Source: an uncultured Coriobacteriaceae bacterium
GTDB lineage: Bacteria > Actinomycetota > Coriobacteriia > Coriobacteriales > Atopobiaceae
Direction of reading: 5' to 3'
DNA length: 8,430 nucleotides
NCBI GenBank assembly: GCA_900551595.1
Contig: URWR01000063.1
Coordinates: forward strand, 1 to 8,430
Each line of letters opens with the position of its first letter. Position 1 is the first letter of the stretch. The translations under genes were made by a program, and so were the position numbers. Shown here one piece after another: positions 1-6,444 of this stretch. The notes under the pieces were generated by a model. The model ran no database searches. It was not told the DNA's origin and saw only the letters and a program-made list of their open reading frames with translations.

Positions 1-382
1 AGGCACTGCAGATCTCAAAGCCCTTCGAAACGCCCAGCATACCCTCGAATCCGGAGATTCTATTCTTGTATTCCCTGAGGGCACCCGTATTAAGTCTGAT
101 GATGAACCGGTAACAATTCATGGTGGCTTTGCCCTTATGGCACGCATGGGTAAAGCAAAAGTTCTCCCCATGGCCATTGTTGGTGCTCGAGACATTACCC
201 CACGTGGACATCATATTCCGCGTCCCAAGAAAGTTTGGACAAAGGTTGGTGACCCCATTTCATTTGAAGAGTTGGGTATCAAAGGTCGCAAAGAGCAGGC
301 TGAGGCAATGGAAAAAGTTGCAATGGAGCGGGTATACGCTTTAAGAGATGAGCTGCGCAAAGAGCATCCCGGCCATTTTTAA
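1..382 (+). CDS. plsC: 1-acyl-sn-glycerol-3-phosphate acyltransferase, C-terminal part (5' end outside window)
   Basis: The reading frame is open from base 2 to the TAA at 380-382, giving about 126 residues with no start in the window, so the N-terminal part, including the catalytic His-x4-Asp box, lies upstream. The visible part holds the PlsC/LPLAT substrate-binding motif Phe-Pro-Glu-Gly-Thr-Arg (71-88) and the later hydrophobic block Val-Leu-Pro-Met-Ala-Ile-Val-Gly (161-184), which matches family motif IV. It ends in a charged helix rich in Lys and Glu, usual for the C-terminus. PlsC enzymes acylate lysophosphatidic acid to phosphatidic acid at the inner face of the membrane. The same cluster carries plsY and gpsA, the two preceding steps, which supports this substrate, although LPLAT family members vary in acceptor. 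The ispH start follows 17 nt after the stop. Confidence 0.9.
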   Translation, partial: GTADLKALRNAQHTLESGDSILVFPEGTRIKSDDEPVTIHGGFALMARMGKAKVLPMAIVGARDITPRGHHIPRPKKVWTKVGDPISFEELGIKGRKEQAEAMEKVAMERVYALRDELRKEHPGHF

Positions 383-399
383 TCTGTTCAGGAGGGTTT

Positions 400-1251
400 A
401 TGGCAACGATAATATGCGCAGAACATGCAGGGGCATGCTATGGCGTTGAACGTGCTTTACGAATGGTACGAGAAGCAGCTCAATCCCATGAAGGGAGCGT
501 GCAGACCCTCGGTCCGCTCATCCATAACCCTCAGGTAGTAGAAGAACTAGAGCACAACCATGGCGTTACTGTTGCACAAGATGCGGATCATGTGAGCGGT
601 GATACCGTTGTCATTCGTTCTCATGGCGTCGTACCAGATGTGATACAGCATCTGCATGATCTTGATAAAGACGTGGTTGATGCCACCTGTCCTTATGTAA
701 AAAAAGTACATGCAGCCGCCGAACGTCTGGTACGCGAAGGATATCAAGTCTTAGTTGTAGGCGAAGCTGGACATCCCGAAGTCGAAGGTATCTTAGGCCA
801 TGCTCCGAGTGCTGTTGCTGTGGTTAATCCAGATGATTTGGAGCATCTTTCACTTTCACGCAAGGTTGGCGTTGTAGTGCAGACCACGCAATCGCGTACC
901 ACGCTTGCTTCTCTTGTTTCTGCGATTCTCCTTAAAGGTTCTGTTGATGAGCTTAAGGTTGTAGATACCATTTGCGAAGCTACTGCCGAGCGCCAACGTG
1001 CAGCAGCTGCTCTTGCTCAAAAAGCTGATGTCATGATCGTTATTGGTGGCCGTAATTCGGCAAATACCACCCGCTTGGCAGAGATTTGTGCCACATACTG
1101 CAATAACACACATCATGTAGAAACGGCCGATGAACTGGCTGCGGATTGGTTTGAAAATGCTGAAATAATTGGTATTACTGCCGGCGCATCGACACCCGCC
1201 TCACAAATCGCATCGGTTCAAACTCAGATCGAACAACTCTGCCATGACTAA
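400..1251 (+). CDS. ispH: 4-hydroxy-3-methylbut-2-enyl diphosphate reductase (IspH/LytB)
   Basis: This 283-residue protein is of normal length for the family. IspH reduces HMBPP to isopentenyl and dimethylallyl diphosphate with a [4Fe-4S] cluster, the final step of the MEP pathway in the cytosol. All key positions are visible. The three cluster cysteines are Cys13 (Gly-Ala-Cys-Tyr-Gly-Val), Cys97 (Asp-Ala-Thr-Cys-Pro) and Cys192 (Thr-Ile-Cys-Glu-Ala-Thr). The diphosphate-binding histidines are His42 (Ile-His-Asn-Pro), His75 (Arg-Ser-His-Gly-Val) and His125 (Gly-His-Pro-Glu-Val-Glu-Gly), with the catalytic Glu at 127. Thr162/Thr163, Ser220-x-Asn222 and Ser264 complete the pocket. The ATG at 400 has a strong Shine-Dalgarno AGGAGG at 390-395. 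There is no N-terminal extension of the plant type and no fused S1 domains as in some clostridia. The 3' end overlaps the next gene by 8 nt. Confidence 0.97.
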   Translation: MATIICAEHAGACYGVERALRMVREAAQSHEGSVQTLGPLIHNPQVVEELEHNHGVTVAQDADHVSGDTVVIRSHGVVPDVIQHLHDLDKDVVDATCPYVKKVHAAAERLVREGYQVLVVGEAGHPEVEGILGHAPSAVAVVNPDDLEHLSLSRKVGVVVQTTQSRTTLASLVSAILLKGSVDELKVVDTICEATAERQRAAAALAQKADVMIVIGGRNSANTTRLAEICATYCNNTHHVETADELAADWFENAEIIGITAGASTPASQIASVQTQIEQLCHD

Positions 1252-2686
1252 CCAAGATTTACAAAACACAAGGTATCAGGGTTCTCCTGATACAAAACGC
1301 TCCGATTATGCCTCCACACGCGTTCAACGAAAGGGCGCATGGATTTCTCACGTGGAGCCCGGAAGTCCTGCCGATGTAGCAGGAATATATCCGGGACTGT
1401 GCATTGAAACCGTTAATGGTGTGCCGCTTGACGATATTATCACCTGGCGTTGGGAGGGTTCCGGAGCGACTGTTGAGCTTGATTTGAAAGATGATCAAGA
1501 CGTTGCTTATGAGGTCGAATTAGTACGTGAGCCAGGACAATCGTGGGGTATTGAGTTTGAAGATGTCCTGTTTGATGGCATAAGAACATGTCGTAACGCC
1601 TGCTTGTTTTGTTTTATGGGTATGCTGCCACCGGATGTTCGTTCGAGTTTGCTGCTCCGAGATGATGACTATCGTCTCAGCTTTCTACAGGGCAACTTTG
1701 TCACGCTCACCAACGTGTCCGATGAAGATATTGAGCGTATTATCTCTTGGCGTTTGGAACCCATGAATGTCTCTCTTCATGCCATTACGCCGGAAGTGCG
1801 TCGTCATCTCATCGGACGCAACGAAGCTCGTGGACGAGAAGCACTCGAGAAGCTTTGTGATGCAGGTATCGAAGTACATGCTCAAATTGTTCTTTGTCCT
1901 CATATCAACGATGGGGAAGAGCTTCTTCGCACTCTTACCTGGGTTGAAGAACACCCCACCATTACCTCGCTTGCCATAGTGCCAATGGGCTATACCAAAT
2001 ACAGCAAGGCTTTTACAAGCTCATATTCAGATGACAAAGAGGCTTCGCGAGCTGTTATAGAAGTGGTTCGTCCATTTCAGGAACGCGCTCGCGAGCAACG
2101 GGGAAAAACTATCTTCCAACTTTCTGACGAATTTTATCTCGATGCCCAGGTGGAAGTGCCACCCGCATATACCTACGATGGTTATCCGCAATTCTATGAT
2201 GGCATTGGTATGCTCAGGAGTTTTCTTGATGAGACCGATGAGCTCCTTTTATCCGCTCATGATGAGATAGAGCAGCTTCAAAGCCAGCTTACACAAGGTG
2301 AAACAACAGCCCTTCTCATCTGTGGAGAAGCAGCCTTTGATGTTATTTCACATCTTTGCAGTGCATGGGGAATAGCAAAAGATGTGCAGCCCTATGCTAT
2401 CCGTAATGATTATTACGGGGGAGACGTTAACGTTACTGGCCTTGTGGTTGCTACTGATTTGCTTTCCCAGCTTCCTCAGCAGCTTTCTCATACTCGTATT
2501 GTTCTCCCTGAAACAATGCTCAATTTTGATCATATGACCCTAGACGATTGGTCGCTTGCCGATCTTACTCAAGCTCTTGAAGCGCGTGGGGGAACTGTTT
2601 CTGTATGCGAGACCTCTCCGGGTAAACTCTTGGCACATCTCATGGAACATCTCGGTCAGCGCTCTGGAACAGCCGGAGTGGAGTAG
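1244..2686 (+). CDS. DUF512 family protein: PDZ domain plus radical-SAM-like Cys motif, function unknown
   Basis: Predicted 480 residues. Residues 1-30 are hydrophilic and unremarkable. About 31-95 form a PDZ-like domain (Gly-Ala-Trp-Ile-Ser, then Pro-Gly-Ser-Pro-Ala near 39-43, Val-Asn-Gly-Val at 57-60). A Cys-x3-Cys-x2-Cys motif follows at Cys116, Cys120 and Cys123, the spacing that binds a radical-SAM [4Fe-4S] cluster, and then the family signature Asp-Asp-Tyr-Arg-Leu-Ser-Phe and Gly-Asn-Phe-Val-Thr-Leu-Thr-Asn (141-157). The C-terminal half has Ser-Asp-Glu-Phe-Tyr (294-298), a Tyr-Gly-Gly-Asp-Val-Asn-Val-Thr-Gly-Leu block (391-400) and Leu-Pro-Glu-Thr-Met-Leu (421-426), all typical of DUF512. 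No substrate is established for this family as far as I know. The start is the ATG at 1244, inside ispH: the frame is open further upstream, but there the sequence is ispH in another frame. No clear Shine-Dalgarno is seen, so translational coupling to ispH is likely. Confidence 0.92.
   Translation: MTNQDLQNTRYQGSPDTKRSDYASTRVQRKGAWISHVEPGSPADVAGIYPGLCIETVNGVPLDDIITWRWEGSGATVELDLKDDQDVAYEVELVREPGQSWGIEFEDVLFDGIRTCRNACLFCFMGMLPPDVRSSLLLRDDDYRLSFLQGNFVTLTNVSDEDIERIISWRLEPMNVSLHAITPEVRRHLIGRNEARGREALEKLCDAGIEVHAQIVLCPHINDGEELLRTLTWVEEHPTITSLAIVPMGYTKYSKAFTSSYSDDKEASRAVIEVVRPFQERAREQRGKTIFQLSDEFYLDAQVEVPPAYTYDGYPQFYDGIGMLRSFLDETDELLLSAHDEIEQLQSQLTQGETTALLICGEAAFDVISHLCSAWGIAKDVQPYAIRNDYYGGDVNVTGLVVATDLLSQLPQQLSHTRIVLPETMLNFDHMTLDDWSLADLTQALEARGGTVSVCETSPGKLLAHLMEHLGQRSGTAGVE
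1273..1293 (+). other. Perfect 8-bp hairpin inside the first codons of the DUF512 gene
   Basis: GTATCAGG (1273-1280) and CCTGATAC (1286-1293) are exact reverse complements around the 5-nt loop GTTCT. The stem starts 29 nt after the DUF512 start codon and 22 nt after the ispH stop. The direct repeat TACAAAAC flanks it (1260-1267 and 1291-1298). There is no T tract after it, so it is not a standard intrinsic terminator. It could slow ribosomes, stabilise an mRNA end or damp DUF512 translation, or be chance. The structure is seen directly; any role is inference. Confidence 0.55.
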
Positions 2687-2729
2687 ACTTATTTGCGCCG
2701 GATTGAAGTAGGTCCGACGGAAACAAATG

Positions 2730-2734
2730 AGGAG
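2730..2734 (+). promoter_or_regulatory. Ribosome binding site that fixes the der start
   Basis: AGGAG lies 6 nt before the ATG at 2741. The frame stays open upstream to a TTG at 2693, which would add 16 residues, but that codon has no Shine-Dalgarno and the extra residues lie outside the conserved Der N-terminus, which begins directly with the first GTPase domain. The short inverted repeat ATGAG/CTCAT (2727-2731 and 2738-2742) brackets this site and could fold over it weakly. Confidence 0.8.
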
Positions 2735-2740
2735 AATCTC

Positions 2741-4054
2741 ATGTCAAAGCCCATCGTTGCCGTGGTAGGCCGCCCCAACGTGGGGAAGTCCACCCTGGTA
2801 AACAGAATTTGTGTTGCCCGTGATGCCATTGTCCATGAATCTCGTGGTGTCACACGCGATCGTTCGTATCACACTGCCGACTGGTCAGGCCGCGATTTTG
2901 TAGTGATAGATACGGGCGGTTTGGAACCAAAACGAACCGATGATGCTTTTGCACCACGCATTCGTGAACAAGCAGAGGCCGCCTGTGAAGAGGCCGACGC
3001 TATCATTTTTGTCGTAGATGGAACCGTCGGTGTTACCGATGAAGATGAAGAAGTTGCACGCATTCTTCGTCGGACTAAAAAACCAGTATTTCTTGTTGTG
3101 AATAAACTCGACAATCCTGATTCCGACGGTGCTATCTGGGAGTTTTACTCTCTTGGCGTGGGCGAGCCTCGACCGGTATCTGCTGTACATGGCCATGGCA
3201 CTGGCGACTTGTTGGATGATGTCATTGCGGTGCTCCCCGAGGATGAAGAACCCGACTATCCAGAGGACCTTATCAATGTCGCCATTGTTGGTAGGCCAAA
3301 TGTGGGCAAGAGTTCACTTACCAACAGGCTTGCAGGAAAGAGTCGCTCCATTGTTTCTGACATCGCAGGAACGACTCGAGATGCCATCGATGTTCTCGTT
3401 GAGCAGAACGGCGAGCGTTTCCGTCTGGTAGATACTGCAGGCATGCGACGTCGCAGTGTTGTTCACGAAGACGTTGAATATTACAGCATCGTTCGTGGTC
3501 TCAGAGCCATGGATAAAGCAGATGTGTGTCTTCTCGTGGTAGATGCAACCGACGGAGTGACCGAGCAGGATCAAAAGGTAGCCTCAATGGCTATCGAGCG
3601 TGGTTGCGGCTTGGCCATCCTTCTTAACAAGTGGGATCTTCTCACCGACGACTACGCTCGCGAAACTGTTATGAATTCGCTCGCACAGCGCATGACATTT
3701 GCTTCGTGGGCTCCTGCGCTGCGCATTTCTGCTTTAACCGGACGTGGCATTGATAAGGTTTTGCCGCTCGCTGCCCGTCTGGCTCAAACGCGTGAACAGC
3801 GTATTCCCACTCCACGCCTCAACGACATGGTGACAAAGATTCGTGAATCTGGTCATACCATCGTAGATGGCCGGCGTCGACTTAAAGTTCACTATGCAAC
3901 TCAGACAGGCGTTTGCCCGCCCCAAATTACCTTCTTCTGCAATGCTCCAGAGCTCATTGACGATAATTACGAGCGTTATCTCGAAAATCGCCTGAGAGAA
4001 ACATTCTCACTTGAGGGAACGCCGGTAAGACTTCGTTTTAGAAGGAAGGAGTAG
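2741..4054 (+). CDS. der: Ribosome biogenesis GTPase Der (EngA)
   Basis: 437 residues, the usual Der length. Der is the bacterial GTPase with two tandem G domains and acts in late assembly of the 50S subunit. G domain 1 shows the P-loop Gly-Arg-Pro-Asn-Val-Gly-Lys-Ser at 10-17, Asp-Thr-Gly-Gly at 57-60, Asn-Lys-Leu-Asp at 121-124 and Ser-Ala-Val-His-Gly at 147-151. An acidic linker (about 166-176) leads to G domain 2, with the same P-loop at 184-191, Asp-Thr-Ala-Gly at 231-234, Asn-Lys-Trp-Asp at 296-299 and Ser-Ala-Leu-Thr-Gly at 330-334. The C-terminal KH-like domain spans roughly 350-437 and ends in a basic tail (Arg-Phe-Arg-Arg-Lys-Glu). Every G motif is intact, so both domains should bind and hydrolyse GTP. 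The ATG at 2741 is chosen on its well-placed AGGAG. The stop lies 1 nt before the plsY start. Confidence 0.97.
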   Translation: MSKPIVAVVGRPNVGKSTLVNRICVARDAIVHESRGVTRDRSYHTADWSGRDFVVIDTGGLEPKRTDDAFAPRIREQAEAACEEADAIIFVVDGTVGVTDEDEEVARILRRTKKPVFLVVNKLDNPDSDGAIWEFYSLGVGEPRPVSAVHGHGTGDLLDDVIAVLPEDEEPDYPEDLINVAIVGRPNVGKSSLTNRLAGKSRSIVSDIAGTTRDAIDVLVEQNGERFRLVDTAGMRRRSVVHEDVEYYSIVRGLRAMDKADVCLLVVDATDGVTEQDQKVASMAIERGCGLAILLNKWDLLTDDYARETVMNSLAQRMTFASWAPALRISALTGRGIDKVLPLAARLAQTREQRIPTPRLNDMVTKIRESGHTIVDGRRRLKVHYATQTGVCPPQITFFCNAPELIDDNYERYLENRLRETFSLEGTPVRLRFRRKE

Positions 4055-4066
4055 CGTGACTTCCTT
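4042..4066 (+). promoter_or_regulatory. Stem over the plsY ribosome binding site at the der/plsY junction
   Basis: AAGGAAG (4042-4048) pairs perfectly with CTTCCTT (4060-4066) around an 11-nt loop. The loop holds both the der stop TAG (4052-4054) and the plsY GTG start (4056-4058). The plsY Shine-Dalgarno AAGGAG (4046-4051) is half buried in the stem. A ribosome finishing der would melt the stem, so plsY translation would depend on der translation. The pairing is seen in the sequence; the coupling is inferred. Confidence 0.5.
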
Positions 4067-4742
4067 AGAAGCGCTTATTTATTGCATTGTTGCAGTGCTC
4101 ATTACCTTTTTTATCTGCGCAATTCCTTCGGGATATCTCATCTCTAAGCAGGGATCACATGTAGATGTTCGTAAAGAAGGGTCTGGCAACATTGGCACTA
4201 CCAATGTTGCGCGCTCAGTTGGAAAGGGAGCCGCTGCTCTGACGCTGCTTTGCGATGCAGGCAAAGGGTTTATCTGCGTTGGACTCGGAAAGCTCATTGC
4301 TTCTCAAATCTTCTTTGGTGGAGCTCTGTGGCCCTTTGTTCCTTCAGGTCCATTGAGTTGGATCACAGGGATGCTTTTGCTCAGCGCAGTTCTTGGTCAT
4401 ATTTTCACGCCATATCTAGGTTTCCATGGCGGTAAGGGCATTGCTGTTGGTTTTGGTGCCATGCTCGCTGCTGCACCTTTAGGAGCCTTAGGGCTTTTGC
4501 TGGTGTTTGTTGTCGTGGTAATTCCCACTCGTTTTGTTTCGGCAGCATCGGTATGTGCGGCAATTTCTCTTCCAATTTGGAGCGTTGTGATCTATCACGC
4601 TACCTTTGGCTTTCTTATTCCTGCGCTCATTGCATGTCTTGTTGTTATTTGGGCTCATCGTACTAATATCAATAAGCTTCTTCATGGAGAAGAACGTCGC
4701 TTTGCCTTTCATCATGACGATTCGGAGAGCAAAACAAAGTGA
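4056..4742 (+). CDS. plsY: Glycerol-3-phosphate acyltransferase PlsY (acyl-phosphate dependent)
   Basis: A 228-residue integral membrane protein, slightly longer than many PlsY, partly because of an extra loop near 88-102 and a polar tail after 213. PlsY transfers an acyl chain from acyl-phosphate to sn-glycerol 3-phosphate, giving lysophosphatidic acid. The three conserved cytoplasmic motifs are present: Gly-Ser-Gly-Asn-Ile-Gly-Thr-Thr-Asn at 42-50 with Arg53, Gly-His-Ile-Phe at 114-117 leading into Gly-Gly-Lys-Gly-Ile-Ala at 125-130, and His-Arg-Thr-Asn-Ile-Asn-Lys-Leu-Leu at 201-209 followed by Gly-Glu-Glu. Hydrophobic segments lie at about 6-29, 60-85, 103-121, 137-157, 160-180 and 184-200. 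The start is GTG at 4056, with AAGGAG 4 nt before it and only 1 nt after the der stop. The 3' end overlaps gpsA by 4 nt. GpsA makes its acceptor and PlsC uses its product. Confidence 0.96.
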   Translation: MTSLEALIYCIVAVLITFFICAIPSGYLISKQGSHVDVRKEGSGNIGTTNVARSVGKGAAALTLLCDAGKGFICVGLGKLIASQIFFGGALWPFVPSGPLSWITGMLLLSAVLGHIFTPYLGFHGGKGIAVGFGAMLAAAPLGALGLLLVFVVVVIPTRFVSAASVCAAISLPIWSVVIYHATFGFLIPALIACLVVIWAHRTNINKLLHGEERRFAFHHDDSESKTK

Positions 4743-5752
4743 GTCGCATAGCAATAATTGGAGCAGGTTCATGGGGCACTGCTGCTGCTGGCCTTGTCGC
4801 AAAACATGCTGATGAAGTTGTGCTGTGGGCACACTCCCAAGAAGTTGCCGATGGCATCTGCCAAACCCATAAGAATCCACGCTATCTAAGTGATTACGAG
4901 CTTCCACATAATGTAGAAGCTACGACCTCCCTTACTGATGCTCTCGAAAAGATAGACGCTCTTCTTGTTGCAGTACCCTCATCACATCTGAGGAAAACAC
5001 TTCTTGCGGGAGCTCAATTTATCGCATCGTCCACGCCTGTTTTGGTACTCACAAAGGGAATTGAGCGCAAAACTGGCTACACCATGGCTGAGCTCGTGGG
5101 CGAAGTGTTGGGAAACCCATCTCGAATCTGTGCACTCTCGGGCCCCAATCATGCAGAAGAAATCGCCGCTGGTAAATTGTCTGCTTCTGTAATTGCCGGA
5201 AACTCTCGTGAAGTCTGCACTTCTTTTCGTGATCTTCTCATTGATCGAGCATTTCGAATCTATGTGAGCTCCGATTTAGTTGGCGTTGAGGTCTGTGGCG
5301 CTACCAAAAATATTATGGCTATCGCTGCGGGTACAGCTGCAGGCCTTGGCTTAGGTGACAATGCACTTGCTGTTATCATGACGCGTGGACTCGCTGAAAT
5401 GGCACGCATTTCTGCTGCGTGTGGCGGCGATCCGCAGACGTGTATGGGTCTTGCTGGCATGGGCGATTTGGTGGCCACTTGCACATCTCGCCATTCTCGT
5501 AACCGATGCTTTGGCGAACAACTCGCAAGAGGTATTACACTTTCAGAATATGAACGCAAGACACATATGGTTGTAGAAGGCGCTTATGCCGCTACTGCTG
5601 TCCATGAACTCACTTGCCGTTTGAACGTAGAAGCACCTATTACAAGTATTGTGCATCGCGTACTTGATGAGGGGCTTTCTGTTCAAACTGCTATGGGTGA
5701 GCTTTTGTCGCGCGTTCCTGGCGAAGAGTTTTACGGTTTCGATAAAGAATAA
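4739..5752 (+). CDS. gpsA: NAD(P)-dependent sn-glycerol-3-phosphate dehydrogenase GpsA
   Basis: A 337-residue cytosolic enzyme that reduces dihydroxyacetone phosphate to sn-glycerol 3-phosphate for phospholipid synthesis. The N-terminal Rossmann fold opens with Gly-Ala-Gly-Ser-Trp-Gly-Thr-Ala at 8-15. The family block Ser-Gly-Pro-Asn-His-Ala-Glu-Glu is at 134-141. The catalytic lysine is Lys190 in Gly-Ala-Thr-Lys-Asn-Ile at 187-192. The C-terminal domain carries Gly-Leu-Gly-Asp-Asn (204-208), Gly-Leu-Ala-Gly-Met-Gly-Asp-Leu (237-244) and Ser-Arg-Asn-Arg (253-256), the substrate-binding signature, with Val-Glu-Gly at 279-281. The start is a GTG at 4739 that shares bases with the plsY TGA (GTGA overlap). 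Only a weak GGAG (4724-4727) sits upstream, so reinitiation after plsY is the likely mode of translation. Length and motifs are normal. Confidence 0.97.
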   Translation: MSRIAIIGAGSWGTAAAGLVAKHADEVVLWAHSQEVADGICQTHKNPRYLSDYELPHNVEATTSLTDALEKIDALLVAVPSSHLRKTLLAGAQFIASSTPVLVLTKGIERKTGYTMAELVGEVLGNPSRICALSGPNHAEEIAAGKLSASVIAGNSREVCTSFRDLLIDRAFRIYVSSDLVGVEVCGATKNIMAIAAGTAAGLGLGDNALAVIMTRGLAEMARISAACGGDPQTCMGLAGMGDLVATCTSRHSRNRCFGEQLARGITLSEYERKTHMVVEGAYAATAVHELTCRLNVEAPITSIVHRVLDEGLSVQTAMGELLSRVPGEEFYGFDKE

Positions 5753-5767
5753 GAGTGGAGGCTTTCC

Positions 5768-6442
5768 ATGCTCGAAGATGTTCTCATTGCCCCATCAATT
5801 CTCTCTGCAAACTTTTTGGAGTTGGGCAGTGAGCTGGAGCGTATATCCAGCGCTGATTTAGTGCACTTTGATGTAATGGACGGCAGTTTTGTTCCCAACC
5901 TTTCTTTTGGTATTCCCATTTTGAAACAGGTAAAAAAGGCAACAGAGCTTCCTTTGGATGTCCACCTTATGATCGAGCACCCCGATAGTCTTCTCGATGA
6001 TTTTATTGATGCGGGTGCCGACTATGTATGCTTCCACCAGGAAGCCGCTCCACATGCTCATCGACTTATCTCTCATATTCATGAGCGGGGTTGCAAAGCA
6101 GCCATGGCACTCAATCCCGGTACAGCTCCCTGTGTGTTGGAGTCGGTTGTTGGCGATCTCGATATGATTTTGGTCATGACCGTAGACCCTGGTTTTGGTG
6201 GACAGGCCTTCATTCCTTCGTCGATTGAGAAAGTTCGCGAGGTGCGGGCGCTCTGTGATCGTCATGGTGTTGCACCCCTCATTGAAGTTGATGGTGGTAT
6301 TGGTACTGCTAACGCTGCGGCCATCTGTGAGGCTGGAGCCAATGTTCTGGTTGCAGGAAGCTCGGTTTTCCGCGGTGATTATGCTGACAATATTCAAAGC
6401 ATCCGCGAACAAGCACGACAGGGCATTTCGAGGCAAGCATAA
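5768..6442 (+). CDS. rpe: Ribulose-phosphate 3-epimerase
   Basis: A 224-residue single TIM barrel of normal family length. It interconverts D-ribulose 5-phosphate and D-xylulose 5-phosphate in the pentose phosphate pathway. Visible signatures are Ile-Ala-Pro-Ser-Ile-Leu-Ser-Ala at 7-14; His33 and Asp35 in His-Phe-Asp-Val-Met-Asp-Gly; His66 in Asp-Val-His-Leu-Met; Met-Thr-Val-Asp-Pro-Gly-Phe-Gly-Gly-Gln at 137-146; Asp175 in Glu-Val-Asp-Gly-Gly-Ile; and the phosphate-binding Val-Ala-Gly-Ser-Ser-Val-Phe at 195-201. His33, Asp35, His66 and Asp175 are the expected metal ligands, and Asp35 and Asp175 the acid/base pair. GGAGG at 5757-5761 stands 6 nt before the ATG. The gene lies 15 nt after gpsA and 2 nt before the desulfurase. 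The related allulose and allose epimerases share the fold, but the motifs here fit Rpe best. Confidence 0.96.
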   Translation: MLEDVLIAPSILSANFLELGSELERISSADLVHFDVMDGSFVPNLSFGIPILKQVKKATELPLDVHLMIEHPDSLLDDFIDAGADYVCFHQEAAPHAHRLISHIHERGCKAAMALNPGTAPCVLESVVGDLDMILVMTVDPGFGGQAFIPSSIEKVREVRALCDRHGVAPLIEVDGGIGTANAAAICEAGANVLVAGSSVFRGDYADNIQSIREQARQGISRQA

Positions 6443-6444
6443 CG

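Noticed and set aside
371..383. GGCC followed by five T at the end of plsC, considered as a terminator
   Set aside because: The only upstream stem I could draw has mismatches and lies well inside plsC, and the next gene follows with a strong Shine-Dalgarno, so read-through is expected.
1169..1243. Upstream in-frame extension of the DUF512 gene into ispH
   Set aside because: The added 25 residues are ispH sequence read in another frame and resemble no DUF512 N-terminus. The ATG at 1244 gives the natural short overlap.
2693..2740. TTG start adding 16 residues to Der
   Set aside because: It has no Shine-Dalgarno, while the ATG at 2741 has a well-placed AGGAG and matches the usual Der N-terminus.
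3192..3199. GCCATGGC palindrome within der
   Set aside because: It is an 8-bp palindrome inside a conserved coding block (His-Gly-His-Gly-Thr-Gly) with no copies arranged around it, as expected by chance.
4488..4907. 139-codon minus-strand open frame across the plsY/gpsA junction
   Set aside because: It covers conserved parts of two certain genes, contains Gln- and Asn-rich runs that mirror sense codons, and has no recognisable motif.
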